Shown here: piece by piece, positions 16,313 through 27,300 of the stretch
Layout of the letters: every line of letters starts with the position of its first letter
Position numbering within the stretch: the first letter of the stretch is position 1
DNA from: Rhizobium sp. PP-CC-3A-592
GTDB taxonomy: Bacteria > Pseudomonadota > Alphaproteobacteria > Rhizobiales > Rhizobiaceae
DNA: 64,000 bases
Assembly: GCF_003217095.1 (NCBI RefSeq)
Contig: NZ_QJSR01000001.1
Span: forward strand, 1,092,009 to 1,156,008
Direction: 5' to 3'
The notes under the pieces: generated by a model
Databases searched by the model: none
The model's input: only the letters and a program-made list of their open reading frames with translations
What the model was told of the DNA's origin: nothing
Translations under genes and position numbers: made by a program

Positions 16313-17110
16313 TCAAGCGGCTTCCACGAGGCGGTGGCGCTCGTAGAGGAACTTCAGGACGGCTTCCCGGCACTTCAGGTAGCTGCGGTCGGTGGCCAGC
16401 TCGATGCGGTTGCGCGGGCGGGCGATCGGCACGTCGAGGATCTCGCCGATGCGGGCCGCCGGACCGTTGGTCATCATGACGATGCGGTCGGAGAGCAGCA
16501 CGGCCTCGTCAACGTCGTGGGTGATCATCAGCACGGTGTTGCCGAGTTTCGCATGGATCTGCATGACCTGGTCCTGCAGGTGGGCGCGGGTGAGCGCATC
16601 GAGCGCGCCGAAGGGCTCGTCGAGCAGCAGGACCTTCGGCTCCATGGCGAGCGCACGGGCGATGCCGACGCGCTGCTTCATGCCGCCGGACACTTCGGAG
16701 GGCTTCTTGTCCTTCGCGTGCGTCATCTGGACGAGATCGAGATTGCGCATGACCCAGTCATGGCGTTCCGCCTTCGACTTCTTGCGGGAGAAGACCTTGT
16801 CGACGGCGAGCGACACGTTTTCGTAGACGGTGAGCCAGGGAAGAAGCGAGTGGTTCTGGAAGACCACGGCGCGCTCCGGGCCGGGCTCGGAGACTTCCTT
16901 GTCCTCGAGCAGCACGGCGCCGCTGGTGACCTTGGTCAGGCCGGCCACGAGGTTGAGCAGCGTGGACTTGCCGCAGCCGGAATGGCCGATGATCGAGATG
17001 AACTCGCCCTTCTCGACGCCGAGCGAGACCTGCTTGAGAACTTCGGAAACCTGGCCGTTGCGCTCGAACGACTTGTCGACCAGTTCGATGGAGAGATAGC
17101 TTTTTGCCAT
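16313..17110 (-). CDS. nrtC: Nitrate ABC transporter ATP-binding protein
   Basis: This 265-residue ATPase powers nitrate/nitrite import through NrtB. Walker A is GHSGCGKST (about 42-50), the signature VSGGMKQR (about 137-144), Walker B VLLLDEPFG and the switch ITHDVDEA. It is a single-domain protein like NrtD/NasD, without the extra NrtA-like domain of cyanobacterial NrtC. The start MAKSYLSIELV at 17110 has a GGACG-type site upstream; a longer frame runs into nrtB and is not used. Neighbours nrtB and nirB are within 15 bp, so the operon is tight. Confidence 0.95.
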   Translation of the reverse strand: MAKSYLSIELVDKSFERNGQVSEVLKQVSLGVEKGEFISIIGHSGCGKSTLLNLVAGLTKVTSGAVLLEDKEVSEPGPERAVVFQNHSLLPWLTVYENVSLAVDKVFSRKKSKAERHDWVMRNLDLVQMTHAKDKKPSEVSGGMKQRVGIARALAMEPKVLLLDEPFGALDALTRAHLQDQVMQIHAKLGNTVLMITHDVDEAVLLSDRIVMMTNGPAARIGEILDVPIARPRNRIELATDRSYLKCREAVLKFLYERHRLVEAA

Positions 17111-17124
17111 GGGAACGTCCTCCT

Positions 17125-18015
17125 TCAGGCCGTTGCGGTGCCGCGGGTGACCAGGCGGCCGATGAATGCGATGAAGCGATCGAGGAAGAAGCCGACAACG
17201 CCGACGTAGATGAGGGCGACGATGATGTCGCTGATGAGCGACGAATTCCACGCATCCCAGATGAAGAAGCCGATGCCGACGCCGCCGATGAGCATTTCGG
17301 CCGCGACGATGGCAAGCCAGGAGAGGCCGATGCCGATGCGCAGGCCCGTGAAGATGTAGGGGGCGGCGGCCGGCAGCATGATCTTGGCGAAATATTCGAA
17401 CTGGTTGAGGCGCAGCACCTTGGCGACGTTCTGGTAGTCCTGCGGGATATTGCGGATGCCGACGGCGGTGTTGATGATGACCGGCCAGACCGCGGTGATG
17501 AAGATGACGAAGATCGCCGAGGGATTGCCATCCCGGAAGGCGGCGAGCGACAGCGGCAGCCAGGCAAGCGGCGGCACGGTGCGCAGGATCTGGAAGATCG
17601 GGTCGAGGCCCTTCATCGCCCACTGGCTCTGCCCGACGAGCACGCCCATGGCGATGCCGACGACGGCGGCGATGGCATAGCCGACCGCCACGCGCTGAAG
17701 GCTGGCCATGATGTGCCAGGCCATGCCCTGATCGGTGCCCTGGCCGATGTAGAAGGGATGCACGATGAGATCCCAGCTCTCGGCCATCACCCGGGTCGGG
17801 GATGGTAGGCTCGATGTCGGGGAGGAACAGATGAGCTCCCAGGCGGCCAGCAGGACGAGCAGCGTGACGAGCGGCGGCACGAGATCACCTGCAATGACCG
17901 AGAGGCGCCGCATGAGCTGCGATGGGGCCGGACGCTTGGCCGGCGCGGAGAAGGTGACGACCTGGGCGCTCGGCTTTTCCTTGGCGGTGGCCGGATTGAG
18001 ATTGGTGACGGACAT
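17125..18015 (-). CDS. nrtB: Nitrate ABC transporter permease
   Basis: The 296-residue inner-membrane protein of the BPD-transporter type has a first helix at about residues 45-65 (LVPPLVTLLVLLAAWELI) and about five more. The EAA-loop region reads NIPQDYQNVAKVLRLNQFEYF (a split stretch), followed by LPAAAPYIFTGLRIGIGLSW. It forms the channel for nitrate with NrtC on the cytoplasmic side and NrtA delivering substrate. The start MSVTNLNPATAKEK at 18015 is preceded by an AGGAGAC-like site. Confidence 0.95.
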   Translation of the reverse strand: MSVTNLNPATAKEKPSAQVVTFSAPAKRPAPSQLMRRLSVIAGDLVPPLVTLLVLLAAWELICSSPTSSLPSPTRVMAESWDLIVHPFYIGQGTDQGMAWHIMASLQRVAVGYAIAAVVGIAMGVLVGQSQWAMKGLDPIFQILRTVPPLAWLPLSLAAFRDGNPSAIFVIFITAVWPVIINTAVGIRNIPQDYQNVAKVLRLNQFEYFAKIMLPAAAPYIFTGLRIGIGLSWLAIVAAEMLIGGVGIGFFIWDAWNSSLISDIIVALIYVGVVGFFLDRFIAFIGRLVTRGTATA

Positions 18016-18076
18016 GCCGGTCTCCTGAGAATGAGGGTTGCGGCCGGAGCACAAGGCGCCGGCCGATCGGGTCCGG

Positions 18077-19369
18077 TCAGGCGAAGCGCTTGATCGAGAG
18101 GCTCTGCAGGTAGGCTTCCGGGTTGGCCGGATCGAAGGTCTTGCCGTCGAAAAAGGTCTCGACGCCACGCGATGTGGAGGCGGGTACGTCGGTGATACCG
18201 AGATCCTTGGCGGCGGCGCGCCAGATGTCTTCGCGGTTGACCTTGGAGATCAGCGCCTTGATATCCGTATCCGCCGCATACTTGCCCCAGCGCATGTCCT
18301 CGGTCAGGAACCAGGCGTCATGGCTCTGGTAGGGGTAGGAGGCGTGGTCGGCCCAGAACTTCATGAGGTGCGGGCTCTGATCGACCACCTTGCCGTTGCC
18401 GTAGTCGTACTGACCCTTCAGGCGGCCGACGATGTCCTTGGCCGGCACGTTGAACCAGGCACGCTTGCCGATGATGGCGGCCAGCTCTTCCTTGTTGGCC
18501 ATGTCGTCGCACCACTGCTGGGCTTCCATGATGGCCATGGTCAGCGCCTTCGCGGCATTCGGGTTGGCTTCGACCCAATCGCTGCGCATCGCAAAGGATT
18601 TTTCGGGGTGCTTGTCCCAGATCTCGGCCGTATTGACCGCGGTGTAGCCGATGCCCTGATTGACCAGCTGCGCATTCCACGGCTCGCCGACGCAGAAACA
18701 GTCCATGGTCCCGACCTTCATGTTGGCGACCATCTGCGGCGGGGGAACGACGATGGTTTCGACATCCGTGTCCGGATCGATGCCACCGGCCGCCAGCCAG
18801 TAGCGGATCCAGAGATCGTGTGTGCCACCGGGGAAGGTCATGGCGACCTTGGCAGCCGTGCCCTCGGCCTTCTTCTTGGCGAAGACCTCCTTCAGCGCGC
18901 CCGAGTCGATACCGACCTTCAGGTCCGCATAGGCCGAGCCGACGGAGATCGCCTGCGCATCGAGGTTTAGCCGAGCAAGGATCGACATGGGTAGCGGCTG
19001 GTTGTTCTGGGTCACCTTGCCGGCCGAGATGAGGTAGGGCATGGGGGTCAGGATATGCGCGCCGTCGATTCCGTTGCCGGCCGAGCCAAGCACCAGATTG
19101 TCGCGCGTCGTACCCCAGGACGCCTGCTTGACGACATTGACTTCGGTCATGCCGTGCTTGTCGAAGAAGCCCTTCTCCTTGGCGATGATCAGCGGCGAGC
19201 TGTCCGTCAGCGCGATGAAGCCGAGTGTTGCCTTGATGGTCTCCGGCCCTGCCCCTTGCGCAAAGGCGCCGCTGGGGAAAGCAGCCTTCATGGCCGTGAG
19301 GAGCGCTGCGGTGGCCGTGGTCTTGAGGATCGAGCGGCGGCTCAGGGACGGGGTCGGAATGCGGGTCAT
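18077..19369 (-). CDS. nrtA: Nitrate-binding periplasmic protein, Tat-exported
   Basis: The 430-residue solute-binding protein captures nitrate and feeds NrtBC. Its N-terminus has a twin-arginine signal (SLSRRSILKTTATAALLTAM, about residues 8-27) ending near GAFAQG, so export through Tat is likely. The body has NrtA family blocks: LGFIALTDSSPLIIAKEKGFF, GIDGAHILTPMPY, IRYWLAAGGIDPD, MDCFCVGEPWNAQ and HLMKFWADHASYPYQ. The start at 19369 fits the signal; a frame extension to 19444 is discarded. The gene is preceded by a structured leader and a sigma-54 promoter. Confidence 0.95.
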   Translation of the reverse strand: MTRIPTPSLSRRSILKTTATAALLTAMKAAFPSGAFAQGAGPETIKATLGFIALTDSSPLIIAKEKGFFDKHGMTEVNVVKQASWGTTRDNLVLGSAGNGIDGAHILTPMPYLISAGKVTQNNQPLPMSILARLNLDAQAISVGSAYADLKVGIDSGALKEVFAKKKAEGTAAKVAMTFPGGTHDLWIRYWLAAGGIDPDTDVETIVVPPPQMVANMKVGTMDCFCVGEPWNAQLVNQGIGYTAVNTAEIWDKHPEKSFAMRSDWVEANPNAAKALTMAIMEAQQWCDDMANKEELAAIIGKRAWFNVPAKDIVGRLKGQYDYGNGKVVDQSPHLMKFWADHASYPYQSHDAWFLTEDMRWGKYAADTDIKALISKVNREDIWRAAAKDLGITDVPASTSRGVETFFDGKTFDPANPEAYLQSLSIKRFA

Positions 19370-19544
19370 CGAAGGATATCCTCTGGTGAAACGGGCGGAA
19401 GCGGGGAAATTTCGGCACAAAAAAACGCCGCTCGGAAAATGCATCTCAAGGAGCCTGGGCTCCGGAGCAAAAACCTTGCGACGTCGGTGTCATTGGGTGA
19501 GCGCGCCTTGCGCTCTTTCGCTTCAATCGCCGTTGACTGAGCAA
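19370..19544 (-). promoter_or_regulatory. Structured leader of nrtA, candidate NasT antitermination target
   Basis: About 175 nt separate the predicted start point from the nrtA ATG. On the minus strand the leader has a 6 bp hairpin at 19499-19515, a second inverted repeat at 19450-19463 (GGAGCC/GGCTCC) and a GC-rich arm ending in seven Ts (19419-19425), 50 nt before the ATG. The sequence GCAAGG recurs in or near both upstream stems. This arrangement is what an ANTAR regulator such as NasT needs: tandem stems, the latter able to exclude a terminator. The 5' arm of the terminator is not obvious by eye. Confidence 0.45.
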
Positions 19545-19553
19545 TTCCTTACA

Positions 19554-19570
19554 AGCAAGTGGCGTGCCAA
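19554..19570 (-). promoter_or_regulatory. Sigma-54 promoter of the nrtABC-nirBD operon
   Basis: On the minus strand the sequence is TTGGCACG-N4-TTGCT, an exact match to the -24/-12 RpoN consensus. The predicted start is near 19544. A CACG-GA-CGTG palindrome at 19612-19621, about 70 bp upstream of the start, might be part of an activator (NtrC-type) site. Confidence 0.85.
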
Positions 19571-19714
19571 ATGCCGGAAACTCGGCCAATGGATTGTTTC
19601 AAATGAAAAATCACGTCCGTGCTTGAAATATAACCAATCTCCTTATTGCTTATCTTCTAGCCACATGCCCGCAATGCGGCGAAAAGCATGCATCGCAAAA
19701 CGGCATCCTCACCA

Positions 19715-21007
19715 TCAGGCATCGTCGCTGAGGGAACCTGCAACCTGCTCGTAGCGGACGGGAAAGGCGGCGACATAATCCGGGACGGCCTGGGGATCGA
19801 AGGTGAAGCCATCCATGAAGCGGTCGCCAAAGGACGTCCCTTCCGCCCGGAGATCGGCATCGGCAGGCCCTGTACCCAGAGCGGCGCGATAGAGATCGGG
19901 CCGGTAGGCCGACAGGGCCTTTTCCGCCAGCACCGGCGACCACTCGGCCTGCCCCCAGCGGAGCATCTGGCTATAGGTCCAGAGCGCGTGGCTCGGCCGG
20001 GGATAGTTCGCAAAGCCGCCATGGAAAGTGAAGTAATCCGGGATCACGCGACGCTCGCCGGTGTCATCGAGGCTGAACTCGCCGGCCAGCACCCGGCGGA
20101 TGATATCGACCGGAGCGGCGATGTAGTTCGGCTGCGCGAGAAGCGTTGCGAGTTCGTCGTGGTTTTCGCCCCTGTCGCACCAGCGGGCGGCCGCATCCAG
20201 CGCGACCAGCAGGCGCGAGACGGTTTCGGAATGGCTCTCCGCCCAGTCCGGCCGCATGCCGATGACCTTTTCGGGCGCGGACGGCCAGATATCCTGTTTG
20301 GCGGCGACGATGCGGCCGACGCCGCGTTCCGACGCCACCATATTCCACGGCGCACCGACGCAGAAGCCATCGATGGCGCCCGCAGCCAGCGCATCGGAGG
20401 TCAGCGGCGGGGGCACGACGACGAGCTTGACATCCCGATCCGGATCGATACCGCCGGCGGCGAGCCAGTAGCGGAACTCGTAATTGTGGGACGAGAACGG
20501 ATAGGTCATGCCGAAGGTCGGCGGCGCCTCGCCGGCATCCCGCATCCCGTCGAGAACGCGGCGGAGCACCCTTGCATGCGCAAGCGCATCGGCGCCCTCC
20601 GGCGCGCCTGCGTCGCGCATGCGGGCAAAAAGCCGGGTCGAGAGCGTAATCGCATTGCCGCCCCGCCCGAGCGAAAACGGCGTGATCGTCGGCGACGGAT
20701 TGGAGCCGAGCCCCAGCATCGAGGCAACGGGCATCGGCGACAGCATATGGGCAATGTCGAACTGACGGAATGCCAGGCGGTCGCGGACATTGGCCCAGGA
20801 CACGTCGCGCACGAGGTCGAGCGCCAGTCCCTCGCGGGCCGCGAAACCGAACTCGGCCGCCGCAATCAGCACGGAAGCATCGACAAGCGGAATGAAGCCG
20901 GCCCTGAGAACGCGTGCACCCTCGCTCTTCGCGCCGCGTGCCGGTGCCACAAGGGCAGCGCCGGGCGCCGCAGACGCTGCGCCGGGGGAGATCAGCGTTG
21001 TCGTCAT
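19715..21007 (-). CDS. nasS: Cytosolic nitrate sensor NasS
   Basis: The 430-residue protein is an NrtA paralogue. It shares IPLVDASVLIAAAEFGF, MLSPMPVASMLG, FRYWLAAGGIDPD, IDGFCVGAPWNM and FHGGFANYPRPSHALWTYSQ with that family, but its N-terminus is Ala/Gly-rich without a Sec or Tat signal. This is the form of NasS, which binds nitrate or nitrite in the cytoplasm and then releases the antiterminator NasT. It sits 43 bp downstream of nasT on the same strand, the standard nasTS order. The nrtA operon follows after the sigma-54 promoter region. Confidence 0.92.
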   Translation of the reverse strand: MTTTLISPGAASAAPGAALVAPARGAKSEGARVLRAGFIPLVDASVLIAAAEFGFAAREGLALDLVRDVSWANVRDRLAFRQFDIAHMLSPMPVASMLGLGSNPSPTITPFSLGRGGNAITLSTRLFARMRDAGAPEGADALAHARVLRRVLDGMRDAGEAPPTFGMTYPFSSHNYEFRYWLAAGGIDPDRDVKLVVVPPPLTSDALAAGAIDGFCVGAPWNMVASERGVGRIVAAKQDIWPSAPEKVIGMRPDWAESHSETVSRLLVALDAAARWCDRGENHDELATLLAQPNYIAAPVDIIRRVLAGEFSLDDTGERRVIPDYFTFHGGFANYPRPSHALWTYSQMLRWGQAEWSPVLAEKALSAYRPDLYRAALGTGPADADLRAEGTSFGDRFMDGFTFDPQAVPDYVAAFPVRYEQVAGSLSDDA

Positions 21008-21050
21008 GGGCGTATCCTCCGGTCTGTGGGGCGGCAGCGGAACGCAGCGA

Positions 21051-21638
21051 TCATGTCAGCAGACCTGCCGCCGTTACCACGCTTTGCGCGATATCGGCGA
21101 TCTTCTTCTTCTCGTTCATGGCGGTCTGCCGCAACAGGGTGAATGCCTCCTCCTCGGAGAGACCGCGCATCTTCATCATGATGCCCTTGGCACGTTCCAC
21201 GACCTTGCGCTCCTCAAGCGCGGATCTCGCTTCCGCCAACTCCCGCTGCAGCCTGGAGAAGGCGTTGAAGCGGCTGACGGCCATGTCGAGGATGGGCTTC
21301 ACCCGTTCCTTGCGCAGCCCATCGACGATATAGGCGGAAACGCCGGCATCGACGGCAGCCTCGATCGAGGCCGTATCGGAACGGTCGACGAACATGGCGA
21401 TCGGGCGGCTGACGGTGCGGGTCAGCTGGAAGAGATGCTCCATCATGTCGCGCCCCGGGTTTTCGAGGTCGATAATGATGACGTCCGGCTTCAGCGTCTC
21501 GATGATACGGGCGACGCCGTTCATTTCATGGATCACCGTAACCTTGAGATGCCCGGCCTCGCGCAGGCCCTCCTCGATGATCGAGGAGCGGATGGCATTT
21601 TCATCGATGACGAGGATCGTAAGATCGGCGTGGCGCAT
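21051..21638 (-). CDS. nasT: ANTAR-domain RNA-binding antiterminator NasT
   Basis: The 195-residue protein has a receiver-like domain (about 1-125; LTILVIDENAIRSSIIEEGL, DVIIIDLENPG) and a C-terminal ANTAR domain (about 130-190; ERKVVERAKGIMMKMRGLSEEEAF). NasT binds stem-loops in the leader of nitrate assimilation mRNA and prevents termination when NasS lets it go. The start MRHADLTILV at 21638 is preferred to a frame extending to 21830. It diverges from kup across 265 bp. A perfect 12 bp palindrome (GGCGCATGCGCC) covers the start codon. Confidence 0.93.
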   Translation of the reverse strand: MRHADLTILVIDENAIRSSIIEEGLREAGHLKVTVIHEMNGVARIIETLKPDVIIIDLENPGRDMMEHLFQLTRTVSRPIAMFVDRSDTASIEAAVDAGVSAYIVDGLRKERVKPILDMAVSRFNAFSRLQRELAEARSALEERKVVERAKGIMMKMRGLSEEEAFTLLRQTAMNEKKKIADIAQSVVTAAGLLT

Positions 21639-21903
21639 GCGCCTATTCTTGTGCAGCGCAACAGAATGCGCAAGCTGTCTCCTGCGGCAACATGTCAATA
21701 CACCGACGGGCGGTCCGTCTTGGGGCTTGCTCGCGACCGGGCAATGATTGTAACGGTGTGTTCGAAACGGCCACGATCCCGCATATCCGGCAGAGGCCGC
21801 AGGCGCTGGACGCCTCCCGCGAAGCGGCACTGCCCGAGGGGCTGTTCCGTGCCATCAACGTGTTTCGCCTGCGTGCGAGACGTGAAGGAAAGTCAGACCT
21901 CCC

Positions 21904-23805
21904 ATGACCGCATCCGCCGGTCCTGCCCAGCAGGACACCGCAGGCACGAAGAAGTTCCTCGTCCTGCTCATGGGATCCATCGGCGTCGTCTATGGCGATA
22001 TCGGGACCAGCCCACTTTACGCGTTCCGCGAAGCGCTCCGTCCGTTTTCGCATGACGGCATCAGCCATAACGAGGTGATCGGGCTGATATCGCTGATGGT
22101 CTGGACGCTGACGATCATCGTCACTTTCAAATACGTGCTCTTCCTCTTGCGCGCCGACAATGACGGCGAAGGCGGCACCCTGTCGCTTCTCGCCCTTCTG
22201 ATGAAGAAGACGGGCCGCTACATGCCAGTCCTGTTCTTTGCAGGCATCATCGGCGCCGCACTGTTCATCGGGGATGCCATGATCACGCCGGCGCTATCGG
22301 TGATGTCCGCCGTCGAGGGGCTGAAGCTCGTGACGCCGGCGCTGAGCGGCTACGTCCTGCCGATCTCGGCCGCCATGATGGTTGGCCTCTTCGCCGTCCA
22401 GTCGCGCGGCACCGCCGCCGTCTCCAATTTCTTCGGGCCGATCACCGTTCTCTGGTTCCTGGCCATGGCCTGGGGCGGCATCCTGCATATCGGCGACGAC
22501 TACACGATCCTCGAAGCGCTCAATCCGATCAACGCCGTCTGGTTCATCACCCATGCCGGCTTCGTCGGGCTGATCGTGCTCGGCGCCGTGTTCCTCACCG
22601 TCACCGGGGCCGAAGCGCTCTACGCCGATCTCGGCCATTTCGGCCGCAAGCCGATCCAGGTCGCGTGGTTCATCCTCGTCTTTCCGTCGCTGGCCCTCAA
22701 CTATCTTGGCCAGGGCGCCTTCGTGCTGGCGCATCCGGAGGCGGCGGAAAACCCGTTCTACCTGATGTATCCGGACTGGGCGCTGCTGCCGGTCGTGCTT
22801 CTGGCGACGGCTGCCACCATCATCGCCAGCCAGGCGGTCATCACGGGCGCCTTTTCGCTCGCGCGTCAGGCTGTCCATCTCGGCTTCCTCCCGCGCCTGC
22901 AGATCACCTTCACCTCCGAGACGAATACGGGGCAGATCTACGTTCCCGCCGTCAACACGCTGCTCTTCGTCGGCGTTCTCGTGCTTATCTTCACCTTCGG
23001 GGACTCTGAGTCGCTGGCGACCGCCTATGGCATCTCGGTCACCGGCGCCATGGTGGTGACAACGCTGATGGCGTTCCAGTTCCTCCGCTCGGTGTGGAAA
23101 TGGAGCGCCGTTGCCGCCGGTGCCGTTCTCCTGCCGCTTCTGCTTCTCGAAACGGTCTTCCTCGCCGCCAACCTCCTCAAGATCCATGATGGCGGCTGGG
23201 TGCCCGTCCTTCTGGCGGCGACCATCATGGTCATCATGTGGACATGGCGGAAGGGCTCGATGATCCTGCGCGAGAAGACAGCGCGCAACGACATCCCGCT
23301 CGAAACCTTCATCCGGTCGATTGAGAAGAAGTCCGATCACGCCCCGGTCGCCGTTCCCGGCACGGCCGTGTTCCTGACCAGCGTGCCCGACAAGACGCCG
23401 GCGGTGCTGCTGCACAATATCAAGCACAACCACGTCCTGCACGAGCAGAACGTCATCCTGACCGTTCGCACCGCCGACACGCCCTATGTGCCGCCTGCAT
23501 CGCGCATCGAACTCGTCCGGATTTCCGATCGCTTCCTCCGCCTCCAGATCACATTCGGATTCATGGACGACCAGAACGTGTCCAAGGCGCTGGGTCTCTG
23601 CAAGAAGGCAGGCTTCAAGTTCGAGATCATGCAAACATCGTTTTATGTCGGACGGCGCAACCTGATCAGCGACCCGAACTCCGGCCTGCCCAAGTGGCAG
23701 GATCGCCTCTACATCGCGCTCGCCGGCATCGGCATCGACCCTTCCGACTACTTCCGCCTGCCGGCAAACCGGGTGGTGGAGCTCGGCGAACAGGTGACGA
23801 TCTGA
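21904..23805 (+). CDS. kup: Low-affinity potassium uptake protein Kup
   Basis: The 633-residue KUP/HAK/KT family protein has about 12 membrane helices and a cytoplasmic C-terminal domain (about 460-633). The family hallmark [18 protein letters not shown] lies at residues 24-41, followed by [16 protein letters not shown] and [18 protein letters not shown]. It imports potassium, probably with protons. Length matches the family. It is divergent from nasT and not evidently part of either neighbouring locus. Confidence 0.95.
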   Translation: MTASAGPAQQDTAGTKKFLVLLMGSIGVVYGDIGTSPLYAFREALRPFSHDGISHNEVIGLISLMVWTLTIIVTFKYVLFLLRADNDGEGGTLSLLALLMKKTGRYMPVLFFAGIIGAALFIGDAMITPALSVMSAVEGLKLVTPALSGYVLPISAAMMVGLFAVQSRGTAAVSNFFGPITVLWFLAMAWGGILHIGDDYTILEALNPINAVWFITHAGFVGLIVLGAVFLTVTGAEALYADLGHFGRKPIQVAWFILVFPSLALNYLGQGAFVLAHPEAAENPFYLMYPDWALLPVVLLATAATIIASQAVITGAFSLARQAVHLGFLPRLQITFTSETNTGQIYVPAVNTLLFVGVLVLIFTFGDSESLATAYGISVTGAMVVTTLMAFQFLRSVWKWSAVAAGAVLLPLLLLETVFLAANLLKIHDGGWVPVLLAATIMVIMWTWRKGSMILREKTARNDIPLETFIRSIEKKSDHAPVAVPGTAVFLTSVPDKTPAVLLHNIKHNHVLHEQNVILTVRTADTPYVPPASRIELVRISDRFLRLQITFGFMDDQNVSKALGLCKKAGFKFEIMQTSFYVGRRNLISDPNSGLPKWQDRLYIALAGIGIDPSDYFRLPANRVVELGEQVTI

Positions 23806-24353
23806 TCGCGGAGCATGCGTGCCGCGCCCCGCGCTCGATCCTGCATCTCGCATTGCAGCATTTGGCTTGGGGAAGGCCTTCATCCTATGGCATTGTGGGA
23901 GGTCTTCTGCTAACCACCGCCTCGTAGAGCCTTGGCAGGGGTGCGGATTCCCGGGCCATACGTATGAGGCCCCTGTCGGTCGGCGCCATCCAGCAAGCCT
24001 TAAAACCTGCACATTTTCGGGTCATCCGCTGCCTGTTTGAAGTACATTCAGCCCCCATTCATGCAAGGAAGGTCTTTCTTCTTTTATGGCCGGTAGAAAA
24101 CGAAATGAATCACTCGACAAACGTGCTCGCTTGTTGCTGTACTCATCAAGGCGCTGGCTGTTGCGCCGTAAAGTTGAAAATTTAGACGCACATATCCGAG
24201 ATATTTGTTTTAGTTATACCTCACATAAACACAGCCATTGTGTCCAAGTCCCAAGGCAGGGACTGCCATCCAGGAGAAGTTCTGATTGATTTTTTGGGAC
24301 CCAAGTGCAATCAGCAAGTCACACCGCAGACAGTTCAGAGCGTTCGATAAAAG
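23806..24353. other. AT-rich gap upstream of the capsule operon
   Basis: These 548 bp are lower in GC than the flanks, notably 24,060-24,320, and hold no supported gene. Short frames here have no motif. The stretch presumably carries the promoter of rkpA; I could not pick a convincing -35/-10 pair. Confidence 0.5.
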
Positions 24354-27300
24354 ATGACAGCAGAAATCATAGGGCGCGCCTGCGTCGCTCCGGGAGCTGA
24401 TTCGCCTCAAGCGCTTTTCCGGCTTCTGCGGCAGGGCAAATGTGCGGTAACGCAGATTCCATCGGATCGGTGGGACCTTGCTCGCTTCTGGCATCCCGAG
24501 ATGGGCAACCCCGGCAAGACCTATTCGTTTGCCGCTGGAGTGATCGACGACATCTACGGTTTCGATCCTGCCGCCTTCGGCATGTCGCAGCGCGAAGCCA
24601 TGTATATGGATCCGCAGCAGCGCGTTCTCCTGCAGCTGGCATGGCGCGCGGTCGAAGACGCCAACATCTCGCTCACCTCGCTCCAGGGCGAAAATGTCGG
24701 CGTCTATGTCGGTGCGTCAAGCCTCGACCATGCCAACCTGACGGTCGAAGACCCGGCGGCTGCCGGCCCCTATTTCATGACCGGCAATACGCTGTCCGTC
24801 ATTTCCAACCGGATCTCCCACATCTTCGGGCTCAGCGGCCCGTCCATGACCATCGATACGGCCTGTTCGTCCTCCATCGTCGCGCTCGATCAGGCGATGC
24901 GGGCGCTGAATGCCGGAGAGATCGACACCGCCATCGTCGGCGGCATCAACATTCTCGCCCATCCCCTGCCCTTCGTCGGCTTTGCGCAGGCGCGCATGCT
25001 GTCGCCCGAAGGCCTGTGCCGCGCCTATGACAACGACGGCGCTGGCTATGTGCGTGCCGAAGGCGGCGTCGTGTTCGTCCTACGCCGCTCCGACCGGGCC
25101 CGGCAGGAAAAGGATCGCAGCTACGCGCGCATCGTCGCAACGGGTACGAACTCGGCCGGCCGCACGAACGGCATTTCGCTGCCGTCGCGCGAGTCCCAGG
25201 CAGCCCTGCTGCGGTCGATCTACGAAGGCAACAATATCGACGCCAACCAGGTCGCCTTCGTCGAGGGCCACGGGACCGGCACGAAGGTCGGCGACCCGGC
25301 GGAAGTCTGGTCGATCGGCACGGTCATCGGCACCAACCGGCGCGCGCCGGTACCGATCGGCTCAATCAAGTCGAATATCGGGCACACCGAGCCTGCATCC
25401 GGCCTCTTCGGCATGCTGAAGGCCGTCATGGCGCTCGAGAACAATTATCTCCCGGCATCGCTGCATTTCGATACGCCAAACGAGAACATCGACTTCGACG
25501 GATTGAACGTGCGCGTCACGGCGAACCCGATCGAGCTTCTGCGCGGCAAGCGCGCGCGCCTTGCCGGCATCAACTCTTTCGGCTTCGGCGGCGCCAATGC
25601 GCATGTCGTGATTTCCGATCCCGAGCCCGTATCCGAAGACCGCCAGCGCAACGCGGCTTCCGGTCATATGTTCATGGCGAGCGCCCATACGGCGAGCAGC
25701 CTCGAAGAGCTTCTGCGCGCCTATAAATCGTCCTTCGCCAAGGCCTCCCGCGAGGAGGCCCGTGCCATCATCGCCGCGTCCGGTGCCAACCGCACGGCCA
25801 TGCGCCACCGCTTTGCGGCACGCAGCGAGAACCCCGAAGACATCATCCGCGCCATTTCGAGCCATATCGAAGCTCCGGCGTCCGATCTCGGCGAGACCGG
25901 TGAGGCCGTGACGCGGGATGCGAAGGTCGCCTTCGTGTTTTCCGGAAACGGCTCTCAGTGGGCCGGCATGGGTGCGGACGCCTTCCGCGAGAACCTGCAT
26001 TTCCGCCAGTGCTTCACCTCGATCAGCGCTCTGTTCAAGTTCCATGCCGACCTCGATCTTGCAGCGCTGCTGACCGATCCGGACCTTGCCCATAAGCTGG
26101 CCGACACCAAGATCGCCCAGCCGCTGCTCTTTGCGGTGCAGGCAGCCCTGTCGGATTCGCTGGTTGCCATGGGAATCAAGCCGACGGCCGTCTTCGGCCA
26201 TTCCGTCGGCGAAATCGCTGCCGCCTATGCAGCCGGCGCCCTGTCGCTGGTCGATGCGGTGGCGATCGTCGCAAAACGCTCGCTGCATCAGGACCTGCTG
26301 GCCGGCAAGGGCACCATGGCCGCCGTCATGCTGGGCGACGAGGCCGCACAGGCCTTCGCGGAGAAGCACGGCATCGCCAATGTCTGCGTCGCCGCCATCA
26401 ATGCCCGCAACTCCGTGACCATCTCGGGGCCCGTGGCCGAAGTGACCGCGTTCCGGGATGCCGCCCGCAAGGCGAAGATCCCGGTCCAGATCCTCGACAT
26501 CAACTATCCGTTCCACCACCCGATCATCGACCAGGCCAAAAAGGCCTTCATGGGCGATATTCCGGACCTGGCGCCGCGCACCACCGAGATCGCCTATCTT
26601 TCCACCGTCACAGGCGAGCGCCTCGACGGGTCTCAGCTGGATGTCGACTACTGGTGGAAGAACGTGCGCGAGCCAGTTCGCTTCCAGGCCGCGACGGAAG
26701 CGGCCATCGCGCTCGGCTGCACGCTGTTCCTCGAGATCTCGCCACGCCCGATCCTGTCGTCCTACGTCAAGGAAACGATCAAGGCGGCGACCGCGCCGGG
26801 CATCGTGGTGCCCACATTGCTGAAGGAGATTGCGGGCAAGGGGATCGACCCGGTTTCGCGCGCCATGGCCCGCGCCATCGCGCATGGTGCCGACTGCAAT
26901 CCGGCACGCCTCTTCGGCAAACGGAACGCGTCCGTACGCCTGCCGTTGCTGCCATTCGAGCCGACTGAACTCCGGCCGGCCGTCACAAGCGACAGCGCCG
27001 ACCTCTTCGGCCGCGGCTCCCGCGTCCCCTATACGCTTGCCGGCTGGCGCGCGGATCTGAACGGTGGCAGCTGGAAGAACCATATCGACGGGCATCTTTT
27101 TCCGGATCTCGCCGAACACGTCGTCGATGGAAAATCCATCCTGCCGGGCAGCGGCTTCATCGAGATCGCGATCTCCGCAGCGCAGCAGTTCTATGGCACG
27201 AGTGAGGTCGAGATCACCAATCTTGAAATCGTGCGGCCGCTGGAACTCGGCGATACCAGGATCATGGAGCTTTCGACGATTCTGTCGCCGGAGACCGGCG

